Below the pieces are notes generated by a model that ran no database searches, had not been told where the DNA came from, and saw nothing but the letters and a program-made list of their open reading frames with translations. A stretch of DNA of 64,000 bases. Source: Polaribacter sp. (GTDB lineage: Bacteria; Bacteroidota; Bacteroidia; Flavobacteriales; Flavobacteriaceae). Of the stretch, positions 9,157-18,080 are shown piece after piece (position 1 is the stretch's first letter; every line of letters starts with the position of its first letter). The DNA is taken from positions 1 to 64,000 of the forward strand of contig DYMN01000005.1 in assembly GCA_020740485.1 (NCBI GenBank), in the 5' to 3' direction. The translations under genes were made by a program, and so were the position numbers.

Positions 9157-9169
9157 AAAATGCTTTTAG

Positions 9170-9177
9170 CAAATTTA
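9170..9177 (-). promoter_or_regulatory. -7 promoter element (TAAATTTG) for the CYTH gene
   Basis: Perfect TAnnTTTG followed by C on the minus strand, 13 bases before the first ATG; a leader of only a few bases is predicted. Confidence 0.6.
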
Positions 9178-9211
9178 AGTATTTTTTAAAAGGTCATAGT
9201 GCTAAATTCTT

Positions 9212-9219
9212 TATTTTTG
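9212..9219 (+). promoter_or_regulatory. -7 promoter element (TATTTTTG) for the aminopeptidase gene
   Basis: Perfect TAnnTTTG followed by C, 16 bases before ATG 9236. Together with 9170-9177 it forms a compact divergent promoter region. Confidence 0.6.
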
Positions 9220-9235
9220 CTCAAATTTAACTTTT

Positions 9236-10627
9236 ATGCAAGTCAACTTACTAAAAAAACCTGTTTCCACCCAAAATTTGATTTTATTAACCGATCAAAT
9301 TCAATTTGTTTATCAAAATTTAGAGAAAGAAACGGCTCAATACTTTGAAAAAGAGTGGGAAAAAGAAGCTTTTCAATTTTTAAAAACCCCAAAGGGTTAT
9401 ACTTTTTTAGTAAAAATAGAGAAAAACAACAAAGATGCCGTGCGAAAAGCGGCGAATAAAGTTCACGGTTATTTGAGTCAATTGGAAAACGCTATCTTGA
9501 TTTCTGATCAAAATGCAATGACATTGCGTTTTATAGAAGGTTTATTATTATCCGATTATCAATTTATTAAATATCTTACCGAAGCAGAAAAGAAGAAATT
9601 CAAATTACAAAGTATAGATGTAGTTGCTCCAATTTCAAAATCTGAAATAGTTGAAATCCAAAATATAATTCAATCTGTTTACTGGGTCAGGGACCAAGTG
9701 AATGAACCTGCATCACATTTAAGTGCTGAAAAATTGGCACACGAAATCGAAAAATTATTTGAAAAAACTGAGGTAAAAGTCGAAGTATTGCATCAAAGTA
9801 AAATTGAAGCGCTCAAAATGGGTGGTTTACTTGCCGTAAACAAAGGTTCAATTGCGCCAGCCACTTTTAGCATTGTAGAATATAAGCCCAAAAAAGCTAA
9901 AAATGAAAAGCCTATTGTTTTAGTGGGTAAAGGGGTGGTGTATGACACAGGTGGACTCAATATTAAAACCGCAAATTACATGGATGGAATGAAAAGTGAT
10001 ATGGCAGGGGCAGCGGCTATGATTGGTGCTATAGACGCGTTACAAAAAAATAATATTCCTATTCACGTTATTGGATTGATACCGTCTACTGATAATCGTC
10101 CCGGAGGCGAAGCATTTGCATCGGGTGATATCATCAAAATGTACGATGGAACCACGGTGGAAGTACTCAATACCGATGCCGAAGGTCGTATGATCTTAGC
10201 CGATGCGCTGGCTTACGCCAATAAATACAAACCTGAATTAGTGATAGACGCCGCTACTTTGACCGGTTCTGCCGTTAGAGCATTGGGCAACAGAGTCTCC
10301 ATCAGTATGGGCAATGCCAAAGATAAGTATTTCAAGCAATTATACGATGCGGGAATAGAGACCCATGACCGCGTTTTTCGATTTCCTTTTTGGGAGGAAT
10401 GGGCAGAAGAAATGAAGTCAGATGTTGCAGATTTAAAAAATTTAGGTGGTGCTAATGCCGGAATGATCACAGCAGGAAAATTTTTAGAACATTTTGTAAA
10501 ATACCCTTATATCCACATGGACATTGCCGGTCCGGCTTATTTGGAGGCAGCTGATTCTTATAATGGAAAGGGTGGAACAGGAGCCGGTGTGAGATTGTTA
10601 TATCAATTTTTAAAGAATTTAAAGTAA
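9236..10627 (+). CDS. pepA: M17 leucyl aminopeptidase
   Basis: A cytoplasmic dinuclear-metal aminopeptidase that releases N-terminal residues from peptides. The 463-aa protein has a divergent N-terminal macro-like domain and the well-kept catalytic domain: VGKGVVYDTGGL (about 231-242, lysine and aspartate ligands), KSDMAGAAAM (about 254-263) and the family signature NTDAEGR at 312-318. It is slightly shorter than E. coli PepA (503 aa) because of the N-domain. It converges on the aspartyl protease gene with only 5 bases between stops. No signal peptide. Confidence 0.95.
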   Translation: MQVNLLKKPVSTQNLILLTDQIQFVYQNLEKETAQYFEKEWEKEAFQFLKTPKGYTFLVKIEKNNKDAVRKAANKVHGYLSQLENAILISDQNAMTLRFIEGLLLSDYQFIKYLTEAEKKKFKLQSIDVVAPISKSEIVEIQNIIQSVYWVRDQVNEPASHLSAEKLAHEIEKLFEKTEVKVEVLHQSKIEALKMGGLLAVNKGSIAPATFSIVEYKPKKAKNEKPIVLVGKGVVYDTGGLNIKTANYMDGMKSDMAGAAAMIGAIDALQKNNIPIHVIGLIPSTDNRPGGEAFASGDIIKMYDGTTVEVLNTDAEGRMILADALAYANKYKPELVIDAATLTGSAVRALGNRVSISMGNAKDKYFKQLYDAGIETHDRVFRFPFWEEWAEEMKSDVADLKNLGGANAGMITAGKFLEHFVKYPYIHMDIAGPAYLEAADSYNGKGGTGAGVRLLYQFLKNLK

Positions 10628-10632
10628 AAATT

Positions 10633-11967
10633 TTACAGTAAATCAACCATTTTGATTTCGTAATAATAAAGCATTCCCTTTCGTTCCACTTGAATTTTGA
10701 GGTCGTCATCTCTTTTTTCATAGAATAAATCTACGAGTTCTTCCATATTGAATTCGTAAGCAGGTTTGTTGTTTACTTTATACAACACATCATTTACTTT
10801 TAAACCAGCCAGATCAGCAGGTGAATTTTTTCTGATTCTGGCTATTCCATAAACGGGTTTGAAAAGATATTCGTAATTGATGATAAAATCAATTGGATTG
10901 CTATTCTGATTTTTAGAATAGGAGTCGGAACCGGAGCTTATTTTTTCTTTTTTCACCAAGGTTTTTCCGAAATAGGCTAATTCTATTCCGGCTCTATTGT
11001 AGTTAAATTCTTTCGGGAAACTTCTGTTTTTCTTAAGATACATTTTTTCTGCGGGATAGTCTAAAACAACGGAGAATTTGCTCAAAATTCCATTGCCGAT
11101 ACTTCCATTTCGTTCTTCATATAATTTTGCAAAAAGAGTACTAGTTGTATCTAAAAAAGCAGCAATGGGTTCTTTGAGTTCAATATTGAAAAACTTCAAT
11201 TTTTTTATTTTTGCTCTTTTACCCTCTATGCTGCCACTTAATCCCTCCCCGAGAAAATCGTCAAAAAAAGGTACCGGCGTTACAATTCCTTTTTTATAAT
11301 CTTCAAAAATCCACAAAGCATCACTGTTTCCGGTGTCAATCAGCATTTTTTCAATAGAGCTCTTTCCCTCATAAACAGTCAATTCACAGTCAATGTAGGG
11401 TTTATTTTGATAAAAATTTAAAGGGAGAACGTTGAATTTTTTCAATCTTTTAGGTAGGGTGCTTTCGGGTTTTGTAATTGTCAATAGCTTGTTATTAAAG
11501 TCAATTTTAATCCTGAAATTTTTAATAAATTCAAACCCTATGATTCCGTGAATTGTTTTCCCCATTCGGGAGGATATGTCCAATTCTTCGTCAAATACGA
11601 GAAATAAACTCTGCTGGATGCCCAATAGGTTTTTCCCGATTTGAATGGTATTGTTTTCAGAAAGAATAGCCTCTATGGGTTCGCCTAATCCCAAACCTTT
11701 TAATTCTACTTTTTTAGTGTTATTTAATGACAGCGAATCGCTTTCGCTCAAAGAAAAGATAATGGTTTTTGAAGCTCCTGTATCCAATATAAAATTTAAA
11801 GTAGTCTTGTTGATGGTCAACGGAATAACAATAAGATTATTGATAAGTTCAAATGGAATTTTCTCTTGCTCCACGCCATTCATTATCATCATTTTACTTT
11901 GGCTGAACAAAGAGACAGACCAAATAAAAAGAAATAATAGCGTCTTATGTTTTATATGGTTTTGCAT
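10633..11967 (-). CDS. Secreted aspartyl protease with C-terminal PDZ domain
   Basis: A retropepsin-like (clan AA) protease fused to a PDZ peptide-binding domain, a combination common in Bacteroidota; substrates are unknown. The start is set at ATG 11967 (444 aa) because it begins a clean signal peptide (MQNHIKHKTLLFLFIWSVSL) and a perfect -7 motif lies just upstream, inside the longer open frame. Catalytic motifs are FILDTGASKT (about 58-67) and a second MLIDTGNSD (about 205-213), so the two aspartates of a pseudo-dimer are present. The PDZ lies at the C-terminus (about 370-440; NSPADLAGLKVND). It probably acts in the periplasm. Confidence 0.9.
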   Translation of the reverse strand: MQNHIKHKTLLFLFIWSVSLFSQSKMMIMNGVEQEKIPFELINNLIVIPLTINKTTLNFILDTGASKTIIFSLSESDSLSLNNTKKVELKGLGLGEPIEAILSENNTIQIGKNLLGIQQSLFLVFDEELDISSRMGKTIHGIIGFEFIKNFRIKIDFNNKLLTITKPESTLPKRLKKFNVLPLNFYQNKPYIDCELTVYEGKSSIEKMLIDTGNSDALWIFEDYKKGIVTPVPFFDDFLGEGLSGSIEGKRAKIKKLKFFNIELKEPIAAFLDTTSTLFAKLYEERNGSIGNGILSKFSVVLDYPAEKMYLKKNRSFPKEFNYNRAGIELAYFGKTLVKKEKISSGSDSYSKNQNSNPIDFIINYEYLFKPVYGIARIRKNSPADLAGLKVNDVLYKVNNKPAYEFNMEELVDLFYEKRDDDLKIQVERKGMLYYYEIKMVDLL

Positions 11968-11972
11968 TGTAT

Positions 11973-11980
11973 CAAAAGTA
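11973..11980 (-). promoter_or_regulatory. -7 promoter element (TACTTTTG) very close to the aspartyl protease start
   Basis: Perfect TAnnTTTG on the minus strand with only five bases (ATACA) before ATG 11967. With a start site 5-7 bases past the element, the mRNA would be leaderless or nearly so. Confidence 0.55.
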
Positions 11981-12092
11981 ACAAAAAAAAACGTCAAAGT
12001 ATCTATATTTTCAAATGTTTTTTATTTTGATTTTTATCAATTTTTTTTGTAAAAAAAATCGCAAATTTGCAGTTCATCTAAATGAAATTAAT

Positions 12093-13286
12093 ATGCCAAG
12101 TATTTCTCAAAAAGGGCAAGCCATGCCGGCATCACCCATCAGAAGATTAGTCCCTTATGCAGAAAGTGCCAAGAAAAAAGGAATAAAAGTATATCATTTG
12201 AACATCGGTCAACCTGATATTGAAACCCCTGAGATAGCGCGCAATGCGGTTAAAAATGCAGATATCAAGGTGTTAGAATACAGTCGTTCGGAAGGAAGCG
12301 AACAGTACAGAACTAAATTGGCGGCTTATTACGCCAAACAAAATATTCAAATTTCGGCTCAAGATATTATCATCACAACCGGCGGATCGGAAGCCTTGCT
12401 TTTTGCGATGGGCACGGTGGCTGATGTAGGGGATGAAATCATCATACCGGAACCATTTTACGCCAATTACAACGGATTTGCCACGGCAAGTGGCTTGAAA
12501 GTAGTGCCCGTGGTTTCTAATTTAGAAACCGGATTTGCACTGCCCCCTATTGAGGATTTTGAAAAATTGATCACCCCTAAAACCAGAGCCATTCTCATCT
12601 GTAATCCCGGCAATCCCACCGGCTATTTATATTCTAGAGAAGAATTGGTAAAATTAAAAGAATTGGTGTTAAAACACGATTTGTTTATCATTGCCGATGA
12701 GGTATATCGCGAGTTTGTTTACGATGGAACGAAGCATTATTCTATAATGGAACAAGACGGATTAGACCAACATGCTATCATGATTGATTCTGTATCTAAA
12801 CGTTACAGTATGTGTGGTGCCAGAATCGGTTGTTTGGTTTCAAAGAATAAAGAGGTAATTGCCACTGCGCTCAAATATGCACAAGCTCGTCTAAGCCCCC
12901 CTACCTACGAGCAAATAGCTGCAGAGGCGGCATTAGAAACTACCGATGCTTATTTTAAAGAAGTAAATCAAGAATATACCTTGCGTAGAAACACCTTAAT
13001 AGAGGAATTGCAAAAAATTCCAGGTGTAAAAGTACCTAAACCCAAAGGAGCTTTTTACTGTGTGGTAGAACTTCCGGTGGCTGATGCAGACGATTTTGCC
13101 CGATGGTTGTTAGAAAAATTTCAAGACAAAGGCGAAACGGTCATGGTAGCCCCTGCTAGTGGTTTTTATACCAATCCGGAATTAGGAAAAAAACAAGTGC
13201 GTATTGCTTATGTTCTGAAAAGAGAGGATTTAATAAGATCAGTAGAAATTTTGGGGAAAGCTTTACGTCAATACAACCTAAATTAA
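12093..13286 (+). CDS. PLP-dependent aminotransferase, class I/II
   Basis: A fold-type I aminotransferase related to aspartate/aromatic aminotransferases; the amino donor is not certain. The open frame begins at 12015, but its first 26 residues are hydrophobic and lysine-rich and untypical, while ATG 12093 gives MPSISQKGQAMPASPIR, the usual N-terminus, and 397 aa, the normal length. Cofactor motifs: GGSEALLFA (about 94-102), CNPGNPTGYL (about 171-180), ADEVYREF (about 202-209), and the PLP lysine in DSVSKRYSMCG (about 232-242). The stop overlaps the next start as TAATG, which implies translational coupling. Confidence 0.93.
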   Translation: MPSISQKGQAMPASPIRRLVPYAESAKKKGIKVYHLNIGQPDIETPEIARNAVKNADIKVLEYSRSEGSEQYRTKLAAYYAKQNIQISAQDIIITTGGSEALLFAMGTVADVGDEIIIPEPFYANYNGFATASGLKVVPVVSNLETGFALPPIEDFEKLITPKTRAILICNPGNPTGYLYSREELVKLKELVLKHDLFIIADEVYREFVYDGTKHYSIMEQDGLDQHAIMIDSVSKRYSMCGARIGCLVSKNKEVIATALKYAQARLSPPTYEQIAAEAALETTDAYFKEVNQEYTLRRNTLIEELQKIPGVKVPKPKGAFYCVVELPVADADDFARWLLEKFQDKGETVMVAPASGFYTNPELGKKQVRIAYVLKREDLIRSVEILGKALRQYNLN

Positions 13287-13924
13287 TGCAATTCAATAAA
13301 ATTATTAGAGGACACAAACGCGAATCGAATAACGAGCAAGATTTATACGCCATCCTCGATGCCGGCACCCTATGCACCATAGCATTCACGCATCAAGGAC
13401 AAGCGATGTTACTGCCTACATCTTACGGTAGAAGGAATGATTTGCTCTATTTTCACGGAAGTCCGAATAATTTTATGCTGAATGAAATCGTAAATAATGA
13501 GCAAATAGGGGTTTCGGTTACTTTTCTCGATGGTTTGGTGTTGGCAAAATCTATATTGGATACTTCAGTGAACTATCGTTCGGTTATTCTATATGGCAAA
13601 GCCGAAAGGGTAACGAACCAAGAGGAACGATGGAGTGCCTTACAATGCATCACCGAACATATCATTCCGGGTAGGTGGAATGAAGTGCCTTTGGGGATGG
13701 AACGCAATGACAAAAGCCCTATCGTTGTAAAGTTTAAAATAGAAAGTGCATCTGTAAAAATAAGAACCGGTGGACCCGATGGCGATGAAGATAGAGCTAC
13801 TGACCAATGGAGTGGACATATCCCATTAAAAACTATTGCATTAGAGCCGGTATTTGATATTAAAAGAAAAGATAAGACCACTTTATCTATAAGTGTTGAA
13901 GAATTCCAAAAAAAATATTCATAA
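13286..13924 (+). CDS. Flavin split-barrel (pyridoxamine 5'-phosphate oxidase-like) protein
   Basis: A 212-aa member of the FMN/F420-binding split-barrel superfamily related to PNPOx and the nitroimidazole-resistance proteins. Supporting motifs are the N-terminal D-A-G-T-L-C-T-I-A strand, QAMLLPTSYGRRNDLLYFHGS (read as two parts around residues 38-58) and VTFLDGLVLAKS with SVILYGKAERV, typical of this family. Enzymatic substrate is unknown. It is sandwiched with one-base stop/start overlaps between an aminotransferase and murB, so the three are almost certainly one operon. Confidence 0.85.
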   Translation: MQFNKIIRGHKRESNNEQDLYAILDAGTLCTIAFTHQGQAMLLPTSYGRRNDLLYFHGSPNNFMLNEIVNNEQIGVSVTFLDGLVLAKSILDTSVNYRSVILYGKAERVTNQEERWSALQCITEHIIPGRWNEVPLGMERNDKSPIVVKFKIESASVKIRTGGPDGDEDRATDQWSGHIPLKTIALEPVFDIKRKDKTTLSISVEEFQKKYS

Positions 13925-14943
13925 TGTTACCTATTCACAAAAATTTTTCTTTAAAAGCTTATAATACGTTTCATATTGACGTTAAAGCTAAACAATTTTT
14001 AGAGGTGAGAAGCCTTGAAGAACTTAAAGAAATCGCTATAATTATTCAAAATTTTGATTTGAAATATATGATTTTAGGTCAAGGAAGTAATACCCTATTT
14101 ACACAAGATTTTGATGGGTTGGTGCTCTATATGAATATAAAAGGGAAGGAAATTATTCGTCAGAATGACAGGAAAGTGCTTATAAAAGCTTGTGCCGGAG
14201 AAGTTTGGCATGACTTTGTGCTATGGGCTTTGGAACAAGATTATTCCGGAATAGAAAATTTGGCACTGATACCGGGTAGGATTGGGTCAGCCCCTATACA
14301 AAATATTGGTGCTTACGGAGTTGAGATAAAGGATGTAATAGAATGTGTAGAAGTTTTTGATATGGAAACGCTCAAAACACGAAAAATAGTTAATCCCGAT
14401 TGTGCATTTGACTATAGAGATTCCATTTTTAAAAGAAATAAAGGTAAATTCATCATTACCGCCATCAATATGCAGTTGCAAAAAAATGTAAATCAGGTTA
14501 ATACATCTTATGGCACTGTGCAAAGTTATTTAGAACAAAAAGGGGTGATGACGCCTTCGCCTATGGATGTAGCTCAAGCGATAATTGAAATCAGACAATC
14601 GAAATTACCGGATTATAAGGTATTAGGAAATGCAGGAAGTTTCTTTAAAAATCCGTTAATTTCAAAAATTCAGTACGAGCAATTAAAATCTAATTCTAAG
14701 GATGTTCCCAATTTTGCAACATCAGATGAGATGGTCAAAATTCCTGCCGGTTGGTTGATTGAAAAATGTGGCTATAAAGGTAAAAAGATTGGAAATGTAG
14801 GAGTACACGAACACCAAGCTTTGGTATTAGTCAATTATGGCGGTGCGACCGGAAATGAGGTGCTGGCATTAGCTATAGAAATACAAAAAACGGTGAAAGC
14901 CCAATTTGAAATAGACTTGGAATTAGAAGTGAATGTAGTGTAA
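13924..14943 (+). CDS. murB: UDP-N-acetylenolpyruvoylglucosamine reductase
   Basis: MurB reduces UDP-GlcNAc-enolpyruvate to UDP-MurNAc with FAD and NADPH in the cytoplasm, the second committed step of peptidoglycan synthesis. The 339-aa protein matches the type I (E. coli-like) length. The FAD-binding domain shows LGQGSNTLF (about 56-64) and the motif LIPGRIGSAPIQNIGAYG (about 117-134); the catalytic serine region is GNAGSFFKNP (about 237-246), and KIGNVGVHEHQALVLVN near the C-terminus carries the conserved glutamate/histidine region. Start overlaps the preceding stop. Confidence 0.96.
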   Translation: MLPIHKNFSLKAYNTFHIDVKAKQFLEVRSLEELKEIAIIIQNFDLKYMILGQGSNTLFTQDFDGLVLYMNIKGKEIIRQNDRKVLIKACAGEVWHDFVLWALEQDYSGIENLALIPGRIGSAPIQNIGAYGVEIKDVIECVEVFDMETLKTRKIVNPDCAFDYRDSIFKRNKGKFIITAINMQLQKNVNQVNTSYGTVQSYLEQKGVMTPSPMDVAQAIIEIRQSKLPDYKVLGNAGSFFKNPLISKIQYEQLKSNSKDVPNFATSDEMVKIPAGWLIEKCGYKGKKIGNVGVHEHQALVLVNYGGATGNEVLALAIEIQKTVKAQFEIDLELEVNVV

Positions 14944-15001
14944 TTGATTTACTATTTTATGTTTCTTTTAAATTTGTAAAATAAAAGATTAGACCAGATT
15001 T

Positions 15002-17410
15002 TTATTTTTTATTTTTTATTATTTTCGGAGCAGGGACAATTGAAGGAATAATTTCATTTTTAGGTTTGAGAAAATTGTTTTTGATTGAATCTTCTGTTTT
15101 AAGGCAAAACAGCTTATAATTATTAGCAGCATCTTTGTCTCCCAGATTTTTGGCATTTTTTAAATCAGTACACCCTTTCAATTTATCGCCGATTTTAATA
15201 TAAACCAAACCTCGTAAGTTCAAAATCGCTTTATTGACTTGCGTTGACTTAGAGATTATCATATTGGCATCGGACAGCACTTCCTTATAATGACCTAACT
15301 GGTAATTTGAAAAGGCTCGTAACTCCAGCATTTTGGTGAATTCAGGAATTTTTTGAATTAAATTATTAGACAACTCTAAAGATTTTTTGTAATCCTTGCT
15401 CATAAAAGCTGCATCGGCTTCTTTGATTTTATCTTTAAAAGGTTCTATCATTTGGAATTTTTTGGCTTTTTCATATAATTCTAAAATTTTATGGTCATCT
15501 TGAAATTTCTTTTTTGCTTGTGTAGCATAAATTAATGCACTATTCCAATCTTCTTTGTTAATAAATGAATTTATAATTTCTTGATATGGTTTTGGATTAT
15601 CAGATTTTTTTTCAAGATACTTTTGCCATAAAACCACTGAAGAATCTAACTTTTTATCAGCCGTATATAAATTAGATAATTGTAAATTGGCAACGAAATA
15701 CAAAGGTTTTTTATCAATCACTTTTTTGAGCAATACATAGGCAGAGTCAATTTTATTTTGTCTCACACAGATGTTAGCCATTAAATAATCCTTAGTAGTG
15801 TAATAAGGATTTGCAGTTTCATTTTTCAACGTTTGCATAGCTAAGTTGAGCTTACCTTCATTGGTTAAATACTTGGCTTTTTGTATATTTAGAGGTTCGC
15901 CCATATGCGCTAAAGTGGGTATGGAAGGAAGTTGATTGTAAAGCGATACAATATTCATATCCTTTCTGCTAAGATTGCTTTTTTTGTAAATTATTTTTTG
16001 AAGTTTCAAAGATTTATAATTTTGATATAAAACATAAATTGAGGGAAGGGCTAAAAAAGACATCCCCAATATTAATGTGGTTTTCAAAAAAGAAGTTGAT
16101 TTTTTTATTGATTTTTCTTTCAAACTCAAAGATAGAGCTATTCCGAGGTAAAGGGCGAAGAGGGATTGTATTTCCGGTCGGTCATGCGGAAAATTAAAAA
16201 AAGCATCAGTAGCATAGGCTATTAGTCCAAAGGCCGGTAAAAGTAGGCAAGAAATATTTTTTTCACTTTTCCCTGCAATTATTTTATAAGAAATGTAAAA
16301 AACCGAACCGAATATAAGCAAGAATAACACTCCACCAATTATTCCGGTTTCAGCAGTTATTTCTATAAAATCGTTGTGGTTTTTATATGCCATTTGATCA
16401 GCATCGCGAAGGGTATCGTATTTAACACTTTCTATTTTCCAGTTTCCAATTCCAACTCCTAATAAAGGATGATTCTTGACCATATCGGCACTCCAATTCC
16501 AGTTTCTCAACCGGGCTTTACCAGTAGTAGATTCTGTGCTGATTTCTTCAATAGCATTGCTAATAACTGAATCATCTGAAGCGTTAAATAAAGCAAAAAT
16601 TGACGAATGAACTATGAAAGCCATAATAATAATCAAAGCAGAAAGAAGAATGTTCTTGAGCCCTTTGTTTCCATTGATTAAATAATAATAAGTCCAATAC
16701 AAAATAGTTATTACAGTCAATCCGAGATAAAATGTAGTACTTTTTAGGGTGATTACGGAAAGAATGGTTAAAAACACGACCAACCAAGTAAAATAACGCC
16801 AGTTTTTTGACCCATTCAATAATACATAAACTGCAAACGGTAGTTTAATAAAAAGAGCAGCTGAAAAAATATTTTTATTAGAATAAATGAATTTAATGAA
16901 TCCGACATTTAAAATTTTTCCTTTTGCCAAATCTATAAGACCCATAACCCCTTGTATCGCGTCTATAAACAACAAAATGGTCATTCCGTAGGCAATATAT
17001 AAGATGATTTTTTTATCTCTGGAAATAAAATATCCAATCAATAAAGAAGAAATAAAAACTTGACTTATCTTGCTGAATGTTAACCATGATTCTATAACAT
17101 TATAGGCTACGGTAAATGTAATTAAAGTCCAAATTACAAAAGCCAAATAAATTTTAAACAAAAAGGAAGAGGTCAACAATTGAGATAGATAGCTAATAAA
17201 ATCGTTTCTTTTTTGTAGTAATAGATAACTGACAATTAGAATATTGTAAACCGATAGTACCCAAAATTTAGAACCTGTAGCATCCATAGTAATCGCGTGA
17301 GGGGTAATCACCATTAGGTAAGGAAAAAGGAGAACAATTAAGGTGTTAAACCACGCTAATTCATTTGATGGTATTAAAGATTCAGTTTGGTTTTTTATTT
17401 TTTTTGACAT
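15002..17410 (-). CDS. O-antigen ligase-like membrane protein with TPR tail
   Basis: An 802-aa polytopic membrane protein: about twelve hydrophobic segments in residues 15-455, with the Wzy_C-type periplasmic motif (GKARLRNWNWSADMVKNHPLLGVGIGNW, read in parts at about 296-323, then HNDFIEITAETGIIG at about 343-357). This family joins glycan polymer to lipid A-core or polymerises repeat units. The remaining 340 residues are a series of TPR-like helical pairs (LAMQTLKNE..., SALIYATQAKKKF..., SLELSNNLIQ...). The gene is not in a glycan cluster. A perfect -7 motif lies 16 bases upstream. Confidence 0.85.
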   Translation of the reverse strand: MSKKIKNQTESLIPSNELAWFNTLIVLLFPYLMVITPHAITMDATGSKFWVLSVYNILIVSYLLLQKRNDFISYLSQLLTSSFLFKIYLAFVIWTLITFTVAYNVIESWLTFSKISQVFISSLLIGYFISRDKKIILYIAYGMTILLFIDAIQGVMGLIDLAKGKILNVGFIKFIYSNKNIFSAALFIKLPFAVYVLLNGSKNWRYFTWLVVFLTILSVITLKSTTFYLGLTVITILYWTYYYLINGNKGLKNILLSALIIIMAFIVHSSIFALFNASDDSVISNAIEEISTESTTGKARLRNWNWSADMVKNHPLLGVGIGNWKIESVKYDTLRDADQMAYKNHNDFIEITAETGIIGGVLFLLIFGSVFYISYKIIAGKSEKNISCLLLPAFGLIAYATDAFFNFPHDRPEIQSLFALYLGIALSLSLKEKSIKKSTSFLKTTLILGMSFLALPSIYVLYQNYKSLKLQKIIYKKSNLSRKDMNIVSLYNQLPSIPTLAHMGEPLNIQKAKYLTNEGKLNLAMQTLKNETANPYYTTKDYLMANICVRQNKIDSAYVLLKKVIDKKPLYFVANLQLSNLYTADKKLDSSVVLWQKYLEKKSDNPKPYQEIINSFINKEDWNSALIYATQAKKKFQDDHKILELYEKAKKFQMIEPFKDKIKEADAAFMSKDYKKSLELSNNLIQKIPEFTKMLELRAFSNYQLGHYKEVLSDANMIISKSTQVNKAILNLRGLVYIKIGDKLKGCTDLKNAKNLGDKDAANNYKLFCLKTEDSIKNNFLKPKNEIIPSIVPAPKIIKNKK

Positions 17411-17425
17411 CTATTTATTTTTTAA

Positions 17426-17433
17426 CAAAAATA
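17426..17433 (-). promoter_or_regulatory. -7 promoter element (TATTTTTG) for the O-antigen ligase-like gene
   Basis: Perfect TAnnTTTG on the minus strand, 15 bases before ATG 17410. Confidence 0.55.
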
Positions 17434-17692
17434 CAAAACTTGTTAGATTTGTAGTCAAGTAGTAGAAAATTAATACAGAATTGACTGTTGATTTGTAGTG
17501 TATAGATAATTTCAGCACTTTAGTTGCAAATTAAACAGATTAATTTGACAACTGTAGATAAGACAGTTTTTATGATGTTGTATTCAATCTATTGTATATT
17601 TAGGCTGTTTCTGTTTTTAAATTTGATTTTGTGATTTGGGTTAAATAATGTAAGTCTATTTGCAAGTAGATTATTTACTGCCATCAAAATAT

Positions 17693-17700
17693 TACCTTTG
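17693..17700 (+). promoter_or_regulatory. -7 promoter element (TACCTTTG) for DUF4286-rsmA
   Basis: Perfect TAnnTTTG followed by C, 57 bases before ATG 17758. Confidence 0.65.
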
Positions 17701-17757
17701 CAGACTTGAATTAGATTTTTCTTTTTAAAGCGTAAAGAATTTTTAAAAAATTATATT

Positions 17758-18078
17758 ATGTATCTTTACAATATTACCTACAATATAGACTATAAAGTGC
17801 ACCAAAGATGGTTAGAATGGATGCAAAAAACCCACATCCCTGAAGTATTGGCAAACAGCCCTTTTACACACGCCAAAATGATCCAAGTTATGCTAGAAGA
17901 GGAAATGGGTGGTTGCACTTATTCGGTACAATACCAAGTAGATAATAAAGAATATTTAGATTTGTTTTTGAATGAAAGTTCCTATAATTTATTTGCCGAA
18001 ATGCATCGAATGTTTCCCAATCAATTCGTAACCTTTAGCACAGAATTGCAAGTCATTCAAGAATTTACAAAACAATAA
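17758..18078 (+). CDS. DUF4286 family protein
   Basis: A small soluble protein of 106 aa with no assigned biochemical role. The family resemblance is in the opening Y-N-I-T-Y-N-I and [14 protein letters not shown] (about 19-32), then a ferredoxin-like alternation of strands and helices (SVQYQVDN..., [16 protein letters not shown]). It lies 2 bases upstream of rsmA, so both are translated from one message; the pairing suggests a link with ribosome maturation, but this is inference from position only. Confidence 0.85.
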   Translation: MYLYNITYNIDYKVHQRWLEWMQKTHIPEVLANSPFTHAKMIQVMLEEEMGGCTYSVQYQVDNKEYLDLFLNESSYNLFAEMHRMFPNQFVTFSTELQVIQEFTKQ

Positions 18079-18080
18079 TC

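Larger units (their letters stand above)
17411..17757. other. A/T-rich divergent intergenic region
   Basis: No coding frame is visible in these 347 bases. They hold two -7 elements facing outward (17426-17433 and 17693-17700) and a weak hairpin at 17550-17568 followed by a short T-run. I see no known RNA motif. Confidence 0.6.

Noticed and set aside
11645-12052. 135-codon plus-strand open frame
   Set aside because: Antisense to the aspartyl protease N-terminal half and running into the promoter region; composition is that of a shadow frame.
12015-12092. N-terminal extension of the aminotransferase
   Set aside because: The 26 extra residues are hydrophobic and lysine-rich with no family match; MPSISQKG fits the family start.
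17550-17575. Hairpin with T-run as an attenuator upstream of DUF4286
   Set aside because: Only six base pairs, and it lies upstream of the -7 element at 17693, so it would not be transcribed from that promoter.
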